Positions 1 through 4,492 of a stretch of DNA of 5,820 nucleotides are shown here, one piece after another. Made by a program: the position numbers and the translations under genes. The notes below the pieces were generated by a model, which was not told the DNA's origin, did not search any database, and saw only the letters and a program-made list of their open reading frames with translations. Numbering within the stretch: position 1 is the first letter of the stretch; each line of letters begins with the position of its first letter. The stretch spans positions 1 through 5,820 of the forward strand of contig JASLHP010000214.1 of assembly GCA_030149625.1 (NCBI GenBank), written 5' to 3'. The stretch is from Solirubrobacteraceae bacterium. Its GTDB lineage: Bacteria > Actinomycetota > Thermoleophilia > Solirubrobacterales > Solirubrobacteraceae.

Positions 1-1313
1 AGCCCGAAGCCGAGGTGGCCGTTGTAGCTCATGACGGCGATCCCGAGCGCCTGTCGCGCGGCCAGCGGGACGACCGGGTAGAGGCCCTCCAGCTTGCGCC
101 CGAGCAGGTACAGCGGGAACTGCGGCCCCGGCACGTTCGTCACGACGAGGTTGAAGAACGGCTGGCGTGCCTGCAGGCGCGCGGCCTGGCTGAGGATCGT
201 GGGAGGCGCGAAACCCGCGAGGTTGGTCAGCACCTGCGCGCCGACCGCCTGGCCGCCCTTCTTCAGGTCCTCCATCGCGGCGCTGATCTCGCGCAGGCAC
301 TCCGCTGGGCTCTCGATGCCGACCGGCAGCGGCGCCCACATCGCCGCGACTTGGTTGCCGAGGGCGCCGCGCTGCTCCTTGGAGCGTACCGACACGGGCA
401 CCATCGCCTTCAGCACGAGCCCGTCGGTGTCGTGGCCGTGGCCGCGCAGGAAGCGCCCGAGCGCGAGGCTGACCGACGCGAGCACGGCGTCGTTGAGCGT
501 GCCGCCGAGCGAGTCCTTGATCGCCTTCAAGGTCGTCAGATCGGCGTCCACGAACGTGTAGCGGCGGTGCGGACCGATCTCGACGTTGAACGGGCTGGGA
601 GGGGCTGGCGCGCTGATGCCAGCGAGCGTCGTGGCGCCCACGCTCGCAAGACCGTCCTTGAGCTGCGTGATCGCGCGTCGCGGAGCCCGCAGCAGCGCGC
701 GTGCGCCGCGCGCCATCTCGGCGGGAACCGTCGAGCGTTCGATCAGCGCCTCGCCGAGCAGCTTTGCCGCGCCCGGCAGTGGCTTGGCGCTCCACGACTG
801 AGCGGAGTCCCACCCACCTCCGGTCGGCGCCGGCTCGGGCGAGGTGTCGAACAGGACGGTCGTGATGTCCACGCCGGAGATGCCGTCCACGAGCGCGTGG
901 TGGGTCTTGGCGACGAGCGCGAAGCGACCGCCCGACATGCTCTGCACGAGCCAGATCTCCCACAGCGGCTTGGAGCGATCGAGACGCTGTGAGAACAGGC
1001 GCCCGGCAAGCCGCTTCAGCGCGGCGTCGTCCGCGGGTTTCGGCAGGGCCGTGTGACGTATGTGGTAGTAGGGGTTGAAGTGCGGGTCGTCGGTCCACAC
1101 TGGCCGGCCCTGGCCGAATGGAACGTAGGCGAGGCGCTGGCGATAGCGCGGGACCAGATGCAGTCGCCCGAGGATGTGTGCGACGAGCTCCTGCAACGTC
1201 GGCGCGGCGCCGTCGAAGACCATCACCGACGCGACGTGCATGTGTGCGCTCGAGTGGTCCTCGAGATGAAGGAACGTAGAGTCCAGTGCTGTCAGACGGT
1301 CCGGATTGGCCAC
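1..1313 (-). CDS. Wax ester synthase / diacylglycerol acyltransferase (WS/DGAT), C-terminus cut by window edge
   Basis: The WS/DGAT family transfers acyl groups from acyl-CoA to fatty alcohols or diacylglycerol, making wax esters or triacylglycerol storage lipid at the membrane or lipid-droplet surface. The reverse complement reads open for 437 codons. Counting from the GTG at 1313, it shows PLWEIWLV (W118), the catalytic HHALVDG motif (H138, H139, D143, G144), GGTLNDAVLASV (N274, D275) and a C-terminal NVPGPQFPLYLLG segment. Motif spacing matches the family, whose members are about 450-500 residues, so perhaps 15-50 residues are missing past base 1. The GTG start gives the usual N-terminus (LTALDSTFLHLED) and follows a promoter by 7 bases. 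An in-frame TTG at 1349 is a weaker alternative, and no Shine-Dalgarno precedes either. It lies 60 bases downstream of a same-strand small gene. Family assignment is firm; the preferred acceptor (alcohol or diglyceride) cannot be read from the sequence. Confidence 0.94.
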   Translation of the reverse strand, partial: MANPDRLTALDSTFLHLEDHSSAHMHVASVMVFDGAAPTLQELVAHILGRLHLVPRYRQRLAYVPFGQGRPVWTDDPHFNPYYHIRHTALPKPADDAALKRLAGRLFSQRLDRSKPLWEIWLVQSMSGGRFALVAKTHHALVDGISGVDITTVLFDTSPEPAPTGGGWDSAQSWSAKPLPGAAKLLGEALIERSTVPAEMARGARALLRAPRRAITQLKDGLASVGATTLAGISAPAPPSPFNVEIGPHRRYTFVDADLTTLKAIKDSLGGTLNDAVLASVSLALGRFLRGHGHDTDGLVLKAMVPVSVRSKEQRGALGNQVAAMWAPLPVGIESPAECLREISAAMEDLKKGGQAVGAQVLTNLAGFAPPTILSQAARLQARQPFFNLVVTNVPGPQFPLYLLGRKLEGLYPVVPLAARQALGIAVMSYNGHLGFG

Positions 1314-1320
1314 TGTGGCG

Positions 1321-1349
1321 ATTGTCGCTGGTGGGAGAGCCTGCGTCAA
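1321..1349 (-). promoter_or_regulatory. Promoter for WS/DGAT gene, leaderless geometry
   Basis: On the minus strand TTGACG (1349-1344) is followed by a 17-base spacer and GACAAT (1326-1321). The GTG start of the acyltransferase begins 7 bases after the -10. Transcription would therefore start at or next to the start codon. That agrees with the absence of any GGAG-like site upstream of the GTG. The match is by eye; the -10 has 4 of 6 consensus bases including the key A2 and T6. Confidence 0.5.
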
Positions 1350-1373
1350 CGGCCTGGCGCAAACCCGTGCGTC

Positions 1374-1622
1374 TCACTCACCGTTCGAGGTCTCCCCGTG
1401 GACGTCGCCCAGCGCGACACGCTCGGCCATCCGCAGCAGGCCGATCAGCCCGTGAGGACGAACGTCGGCGCCGGGACGAACCGCGACCGACGATCCGTGC
1501 GGCCCGAGCACCTCGACGATCGTGCACACGTCGCCGATCCGGCAGTCGTCTCCAAAGCGGCTTTCGAGCGCCTCCATCTGTTCTGCCACGACAGTTCCGA
1601 TCTTCGATGCGTCCAGCGACAT
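1374..1622 (-). CDS. Small conserved-looking protein of unknown function (82 aa)
   Basis: I do not recognise a named family. The 82-residue product is soluble, with no membrane segment or signal peptide. An N-terminal helix-like part (residues 5-22) is followed by a region with two cysteines (C27, C33) and alternating hydrophobic residues suggesting beta strands (GDVCTIVEVLG, SSVAVRPG). A further likely helix (HGLIGLLRMAERVAL, residues 57-71) comes last. The ATG at 1622 is chosen because GAGGAG lies 5 bases upstream; an in-frame ATG at 1664 has no such site and adds a low-complexity stretch. It sits 60 bases upstream of the WS/DGAT gene on the same strand, so read-through from one to the other is possible, although the acyltransferase has its own promoter. 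It is transcribed divergently from the Cys/His-rich membrane protein gene. The good ribosome site and protein-like composition make it probably real. Confidence 0.72.
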   Translation of the reverse strand: MSLDASKIGTVVAEQMEALESRFGDDCRIGDVCTIVEVLGPHGSSVAVRPGADVRPHGLIGLLRMAERVALGDVHGETSNGE

Positions 1623-1627
1623 ACGCG

Positions 1628-1633
1628 CTCCTC
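1628..1633 (-). promoter_or_regulatory. Ribosome binding site deciding the 1622 start
   Basis: GAGGAG on the minus strand is separated by 5 bases from the ATG at 1622. It favours this start over the in-frame ATG at 1664. A CAAAAT sequence (1660-1655, minus) about 30 bases upstream could be the -10 of this gene, but no convincing -35 accompanies it. Confidence 0.65.
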
Positions 1634-1712
1634 GGGTTGGGGATGATTCCAGCGATTTTGACAATGCCGGCGAGGCACCGTTCCGGCCGCGCGCTTCCGC
1701 TGGTGCTCGCGC

Positions 1713-1718
1713 TAGGCT
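1713..1718 (+). promoter_or_regulatory. -10 element (TAGGCT) in divergent intergenic region
   Basis: TAGGCT has the T1, A2 and T6 that define an actinobacterial -10 and lies 9 bases before the ATG at 1728. There is no recognisable -35 at 16-18 bases upstream, which is common for actinobacterial promoters. It would give an mRNA with almost no 5' leader starting at the 16-codon ORF and serving the gene at 1775. Confidence 0.4.
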
Positions 1719-1727
1719 CGCGCTCGC

Positions 1728-1778
1728 ATGACCGAGAAGAAGATCGACCCGTCGAGCGCAACGTGGAGGACGCGATGA
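1728..1778 (+). CDS. Possible 16-residue leader ORF overlapping the next start (ATGA)
   Basis: An ATG at 1728 opens a 16-codon frame (MTEKKIDPSSATWRTR) whose TGA at 1776-1778 overlaps the ATG of the next gene as ATGA. The GGAGG of that next gene lies inside it. The start has no Shine-Dalgarno but follows a -10 element by 9 bases, so it could be translated from a leaderless mRNA and couple translation to the membrane protein gene. The peptide is basic and polar and recognisably like no family. Short overlapping ORFs can arise by chance in GC-rich DNA, so this is a hypothesis supported by position, not by homology. Confidence 0.35.
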   Translation: MTEKKIDPSSATWRTR

Positions 1779-2068
1779 TCCTCGCGCTCACCTTCTGGAG
1801 TCAGCCGCAGGTCGTCACCGACAGCTGGGTCGAACTCGCGAGCACGATCACGCTGATCGCGTTCGTGATCGGCGCCTACAAACACCTCGAATGCCATGTC
1901 GGCGGCTGCCACCGCTTCGGGCGCTTCCAGCATGGCCACTACAAGCTGTGCCACGTTCATCATCCCGATGTCCCGAGCGACGGCAAGATCGGCCAGAAAC
2001 AGCTCGACGAGGTCGCGGCGAAGCTCGCTCAGCGAGCGGGCGCAGGCGCAGCAGAGCCACATCGGTAG
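1775..2068 (+). CDS. Single-TM membrane protein with Cys/His-rich metal-site-like domain (97 aa)
   Basis: The 97-residue product has one hydrophobic segment (about residues 18-35, WVELASTITLIAFVIGAY). A compact Cys/His-rich region follows: C40-x4-C45, H46, R47, H53, H55, C59, and H62-H63-P64. The tail (65-97) is charged and probably helical. The order C-x4-C-x13-C-x3-H suggests a bound metal ion, most likely zinc, just beside the membrane. From memory, short actinobacterial and actinophage proteins share a C...CxRxG...C..HHP pattern of unknown function; I could not verify this. The ATG at 1775 is chosen for its GGAGG (1765-1769), 5 bases upstream; the frame is open further upstream but without a ribosome site. 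It may be coupled to the leader ORF that ends at 1778. Transcription is divergent from the 82-residue gene. No enzymatic role can be claimed. Confidence 0.8.
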   Translation: MILALTFWSQPQVVTDSWVELASTITLIAFVIGAYKHLECHVGGCHRFGRFQHGHYKLCHVHHPDVPSDGKIGQKQLDEVAAKLAQRAGAGAAEPHR

Positions 2069-2274
2069 CGCCTCGCGGCGAGCGCGCCGTCGCTGACGGG
2101 TCCGGCTCCCGAGAAACGGCGTCGCGAGCTCGGTCGGAGACATCGCGCACCCGCTCCAGCCGCTCCCGGCGCCGACAGATTTGTCGCCGTTTTGCAGGGG
2201 TTCTCCAACAAACGGGGATTTGCACGAGAGCCGCCATGTGTGTCGCTGATCACACTGGCATCGCGAAGACCGGA
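2069..2274. other. Gene-free stretch ahead of the riboswitch transcript
   Basis: No frame here carries protein-like composition with a ribosome site. The longer open frames crossing it are arginine/serine-rich artefacts of GC-rich DNA. The only structure I can support is a weak terminator-like hairpin at 2168-2193. The local base content around 2178-2222 is richer in A and T than the flanking genes, as expected of a regulatory interval. The remainder of the intergenic region, to 2489, holds the promoter, palindrome and riboswitch described separately. Confidence 0.6.
2168..2193 (+). terminator. Weak intrinsic terminator candidate
   Basis: CGACA (2173-2177) pairs with TGTCG (2182-2186) around a GATT loop. 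The stem extends past one C/C mismatch by two Watson-Crick and two G-T pairs, and four T residues end at 2193. It lies 100 bases after the stop of the Cys/His-rich protein gene and would separate it from the riboswitch transcript. The T run is short. Confidence 0.33.
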
Positions 2275-2280
2275 TATTCT
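2275..2280 (+). promoter_or_regulatory. -10 element of the riboswitch/RlpA transcript
   Basis: TATTCT keeps T1, A2, T3 and T6 of the consensus. It would place the transcript start near 2286-2288, just before the c-di-AMP aptamer, as expected for a leader RNA. No good -35 is seen at 16-18 bases upstream. The start site would fall inside the LexA-like palindrome. Confidence 0.45.
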
Positions 2281-2296
2281 ACGAACAATTGTTCGA
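2281..2296. promoter_or_regulatory. LexA (SOS) box-like palindrome
   Basis: The sequence ACGAACAATTGTTCGA contains a perfect 14-base palindrome (2282-2295). It matches 11 of the 12 defined bases of the mycobacterial/actinobacterial LexA operator TCGAAC-N4-GTTCGA; only the first T is an A. It begins right after the -10 box and covers the predicted transcription start, a position where a bound repressor would block initiation. The alternative is that it only forms the foot of the leader RNA. Binding by LexA is an inference. Confidence 0.5.
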
Positions 2297-2467
2297 ATCG
2301 CCGAGTCGCTTCCGTGGATGGAAGCGAGCGGGGGAACCACCGCCGGATCGCGAAAAGGCGAACCGGATGGGGCGAATCGGCCACTGATGTGGCCGTAACG
2401 CCCGGCTGACGCGCGTCCATACGCGTGCACGGCCGGGCGCGAGCCCGACAGCTAACCCCGTAGGCGC
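2297..2467 (+). promoter_or_regulatory. Cyclic di-AMP riboswitch (ydaO/yuaA class)
   Basis: The leader shows the hallmark elements of the ydaO aptamer in order. CGCC (2299-2302) opens P1 and is followed by a hairpin pairing 2307-2313 with 2320-2326. The conserved GCGGGGGAACCA (2328-2339) and a TGGGGCGAA variant (2368-2376) come next. A GGCCAC/GTGGCC hairpin lies at 2379-2394, then a variable GC-rich arm (2399-2406 with 2432-2439). The 3' signature GACAGCTAACCCCGTAGGC (2447-2465) closes P1 with GGCG (2463-2466). This class binds c-di-AMP and usually lowers expression of cell-wall hydrolase, RlpA/NlpC-type, and osmolyte or potassium transport genes. The RlpA-like gene directly downstream fits. 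No terminator hairpin with a T run lies between P1 and the ATG, so the expression platform is unclear; the ribosome site (2472-2478) is only 5 bases beyond P1. Confidence 0.9.
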
Positions 2468-2489
2468 AAACAAGGAGGTTCGTCGCCGT

Positions 2490-3137
2490 ATGTACGCACC
2501 TGCGACGCCGCTGCCAGCGGCGCCACTGGTCCCGGTCGGTATCGCTTCGGCCGCTCCCACAACGATCGTCCCGACGCCGGTCCACACCGCACTGAAAGTG
2601 CGCCGTTACCAGCTCAACGTGCTCGCCGACCATCGCACGAGCATCGCCGGCACGTTGCTCGAAGGCAGGCACGCGGGGCTCTCCGGGCAGCTCGTGGCGC
2701 TGCAGGCGCTCACCCGGCGCGGCTGGCGGACGCTGACCCGCGCGCACACCGGTGCGCACGGTCGCTTTCAGCTGCGCTACACGCCGCGCCGTCTCGGCAG
2801 CAGATGGCTGCGGCTTCGCTTCGCCGGCGACGCCGGCGAGCTCGCCTCGCACCGCCGGCTCGGCCGGCTCAACGTGTACCGCCTCGCGGAGGCGTCGTGG
2901 TATGGCGGCGGCGGCAGCCTCGCCTGCGGTGGCTCGCTCACGAGCTCCACGATGGGTGTCGCCAACAAGACGCTCCCGTGTGGCACGCTGGTCACGCTGC
3001 GATATGGCGAGCGCACCGTGCGCGTGCCCGTCGTAGATCGTGGCCCGTATGTCGCGGGACGTGAATTCGACCTCACCGAAGCAACCAAGGACGCGCTTGG
3101 CTTCGCGGGCGTCGGTCAGGTGTGGAGCACGAGCTGA
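2490..3137 (+). CDS. RlpA-like double-psi beta-barrel protein with Ig-like N-terminal part
   Basis: The 215-residue protein ends in an RlpA-type double-psi beta-barrel (about 134-212): ASWYGGGG, ANKTLPCGT (N159-T166), VVDRGPYVAGREFDLTEAT (D183 in DRGPY). RlpA-like domains occur in exported cell-wall proteins, some of them lytic transglycosylases acting on peptidoglycan. Residues 48-130 resemble an Ig-like/carboxypeptidase-regulatory beta sandwich. C146 and C164 could form a disulfide. The position usually holding the conserved His (AHKTLP) is N159, so activity is uncertain. The N-terminus (1-24) is Ala/Pro-rich and ends in an SAA-type cleavage-like site but lacks the positive charges of a normal signal peptide. 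The start is ATG 2490. The strong AAGGAGG (2472-2478) lies 11 bases upstream, unusually far, and no other in-frame start is available. It sits directly behind the c-di-AMP riboswitch, which probably controls it. Some 80 bases separate it from the esterase gene. Confidence 0.88.
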   Translation: MYAPATPLPAAPLVPVGIASAAPTTIVPTPVHTALKVRRYQLNVLADHRTSIAGTLLEGRHAGLSGQLVALQALTRRGWRTLTRAHTGAHGRFQLRYTPRRLGSRWLRLRFAGDAGELASHRRLGRLNVYRLAEASWYGGGGSLACGGSLTSSTMGVANKTLPCGTLVTLRYGERTVRVPVVDRGPYVAGREFDLTEATKDALGFAGVGQVWSTS

Positions 3138-3181
3138 AGGCCTGCACGCTCGGCTGCAGGGTGGGCGCGCTCATGCAGGGG

Positions 3182-3210
3182 TTGGATTTCCCGCGCGCGC
3201 TTCATTCAAT
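3182..3210 (+). promoter_or_regulatory. Candidate leaderless promoter for the esterase gene
   Basis: TTGGAT (3182-3187), a 17-base spacer and TTCAAT (3205-3210) end 7 bases before the ATG at 3218. No Shine-Dalgarno precedes that ATG. The -10 lacks the usual A at position 2, so the call rests on spacing and on the matching geometry seen at the WS/DGAT gene. A CCTGCA/TGCAGG inverted repeat (3141-3160) just upstream may end the RlpA transcript but has no T run. Confidence 0.35.
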
Positions 3211-3217
3211 CTCCTGA

Positions 3218-4348
3218 ATGTCGATGACCGCGACAGCGTCGCGCACGCAGCTGTGGCTCGAGAGCCTCGGCGATTGGAGCTGGCCCGGCGAACGCGGCGC
3301 GACAGCCGAATTCCTGCCGCCGCCCTGGGTGCCGTCGTTCCCGCCGCGGCGCGAGCCGGCACTCGCTGGGGCGGGGGCCAGAGCGCTTCCGCAGCCCGGC
3401 CGCGCGCGGGCGCGCAGGCTGATCACCGGCGTACTGCTGGGCGCCCTCGCGGTTGTGTGCGTCGCGCTTGCACAGGGTGGGCAGCTGACGCTCGGCGGGC
3501 TCGTCGGGTCGGGCGGCACCGGTACGCTCGTCGAGGAAGCGCCCGCGGTCAGCGCGGTCTCCCCGGAGCAGTCGCTGCCGACGCTCGAGCCCGTCAACCA
3601 GGATGCGGCCGGCAGCGCGATCATGCAGACCGGCTACGTCTCCAAGGCGCTGCATGGCGAAGGCTCGTTTCTCGTCTACCTGCCGCCGGGGTTCGCCGGC
3701 ACGACGGCCCACTACCCGGTGCTGTACCTGCTGCCCGGCGATGACCAGGCGGACCACGCGTTTCTGAGAATCGGCTTGCAGGAACAGCTCGACCGGCTGA
3801 TCGCCGCACACGCGATCCCGCCGGTGATCGCCGTGATGATCCAAGGCGGTCCAGGTGCGAACTTGTGGCGCAACCAGGGCTCGCTCCGCTACGAAAGCTA
3901 TGTCCTGGAAGTGCAGACACTGATCGACCGGATGCTGCCGACGGTGCCGGCGCGCGACGCGCGCGCGATCGCCGGCGACTCGATGGGCGGATATGGCGCG
4001 ATGAACCTCACGCTCTCCAATCCCTACCGCTTCGGCGTCGTCGAGAGCTGGCTCAGCTTCTTCAACGGCCTCGAAGGCACGCTGCGCGCCGATCGCCCGG
4101 CGATCGCGCGACTCGGCCTGCACGCATTCGTCTACGGGGGCGAACAGGACCACATCGCCAACCCGGATGAGGATCTGCCGTTCGCGGCCGCGCTGCGAGC
4201 GGCGGGCGCGGATGCCGGCGGCGCGATCTACCCAGGAGAACACAACCTCGAAACGATCGAAGCGCACCTCACGAGCATGCTGCTGTTCGCCGGACGCGCC
4301 CTGCGCGAAGGCGAGCGACGCACGGATGAGGGTCACGCCACGAGCTGA
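3218..4348 (+). CDS. Membrane-anchored alpha/beta-hydrolase, putative esterase (PF00756, esterase D/antigen 85-like)
   Basis: The 376-residue protein has a Pro/Arg-rich cytoplasmic-type N-terminus (1-67) and one hydrophobic segment (about 69-87, LITGVLLGALAVVCVALA). A short linker leads to an esterase domain (about 135-360). The nucleophile elbow is GDSMGGYGAM with S255, as in the PF00756 superfamily that includes esterase D, enterochelin esterase and antigen 85. H342 in YPGEHNLE is the likely catalytic His, and D311 (GGEQD) or D316 the acid. LVYLPPGF and YPVLYLLPGDD are typical early strands. Arg-rich residues before the membrane segment predict an outside-facing catalytic domain, so a cell-envelope ester is a plausible substrate; the actual substrate is unknown. 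The ATG at 3218 is the earliest in frame; a second Met follows two codons later, and neither has a ribosome site. The gene is monocistronic-looking, with a terminator immediately after it. Confidence 0.88.
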   Translation: MSMTATASRTQLWLESLGDWSWPGERGATAEFLPPPWVPSFPPRREPALAGAGARALPQPGRARARRLITGVLLGALAVVCVALAQGGQLTLGGLVGSGGTGTLVEEAPAVSAVSPEQSLPTLEPVNQDAAGSAIMQTGYVSKALHGEGSFLVYLPPGFAGTTAHYPVLYLLPGDDQADHAFLRIGLQEQLDRLIAAHAIPPVIAVMIQGGPGANLWRNQGSLRYESYVLEVQTLIDRMLPTVPARDARAIAGDSMGGYGAMNLTLSNPYRFGVVESWLSFFNGLEGTLRADRPAIARLGLHAFVYGGEQDHIANPDEDLPFAAALRAAGADAGGAIYPGEHNLETIEAHLTSMLLFAGRALREGERRTDEGHATS

Positions 4349-4353
4349 GTGTC

Positions 4354-4376
4354 GCGCCGGTGGATTCGGCGCTTTT
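4354..4376 (+). terminator. Intrinsic terminator after the esterase gene
   Basis: GCGCCG (4354-4359) pairs perfectly with CGGCGC (4367-4372) around a 7-base loop and is followed by TTTT (4373-4376). It begins 5 bases after the esterase stop codon, so esterase and P450 are probably separate transcription units. Confidence 0.55.
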
Positions 4377-4384
4377 CGCGGTTT

Positions 4385-4421
4385 CGCCCGCGCGCGCAAA
4401 CTGCGCAGTGATCCGCGGGCG
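4385..4421. repeat. Inverted repeat upstream of the P450 promoter
   Basis: CGCCCGCG (4385-4392) is repeated in inverted form as CGCGGGCG (4414-4421), with a smaller GCGC/GCGC repeat nested inside (4394-4397, 4403-4406) and the palindrome CTGCGCAG (4401-4408). It ends 28 bases before the -10 of the P450 gene, which would suit an activator or repressor site. It could also be a second hairpin of the esterase terminator region. GC-rich repeats of this size can occur by chance. Confidence 0.3.
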
Positions 4422-4448
4422 GCACGACACGATTGGCCGGTCAGCCAG

Positions 4449-4454
4449 TATGAT
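4449..4454 (+). promoter_or_regulatory. -10 element of the P450 gene
   Basis: TATGAT differs from the consensus by one base and would start transcription near 4461, about 20-32 bases ahead of the two possible start codons. No clear -35 is present at 16-18 bases; TTGGCC at 4433 is too close. Confidence 0.45.
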
Positions 4455-4492
4455 CGGCATCGCGTCCGCGGCAACTGACCATGGGAGCCTTG

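Noticed and set aside
15..992. A 325-codon open frame on the plus strand
   Set aside because: It lies opposite the WS/DGAT gene, whose HHALVDG, ND and NVPGP motifs are unambiguous on the minus strand. The plus-strand product is Arg-rich and motif-free.
1053..1646. A 197-codon plus-strand frame across the WS/DGAT start and the 82-residue gene
   Set aside because: It is opposite two better supported minus-strand genes and has no recognisable domain.
1658..1663. Perfect TTGACA on the plus strand as a -35 for the membrane protein gene
   Set aside because: At 16-18 bases downstream there is only GC-rich sequence (TTCCGG and neighbours) with no -10 match.
1286..1774. Upstream extension of the Cys/His-rich protein frame to an ATG at 1286
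   Set aside because: The extra 163 residues are Arg/Ser/Pro-rich, overlap the minus-strand 82-residue gene, and the ATG at 1775 has a proper GGAGG site.
3141..3160. CCTGCA/TGCAGG inverted repeat as an intrinsic terminator of the RlpA gene
   Set aside because: The 6-bp stem is plausible but no T run follows, so it is mentioned only as context.
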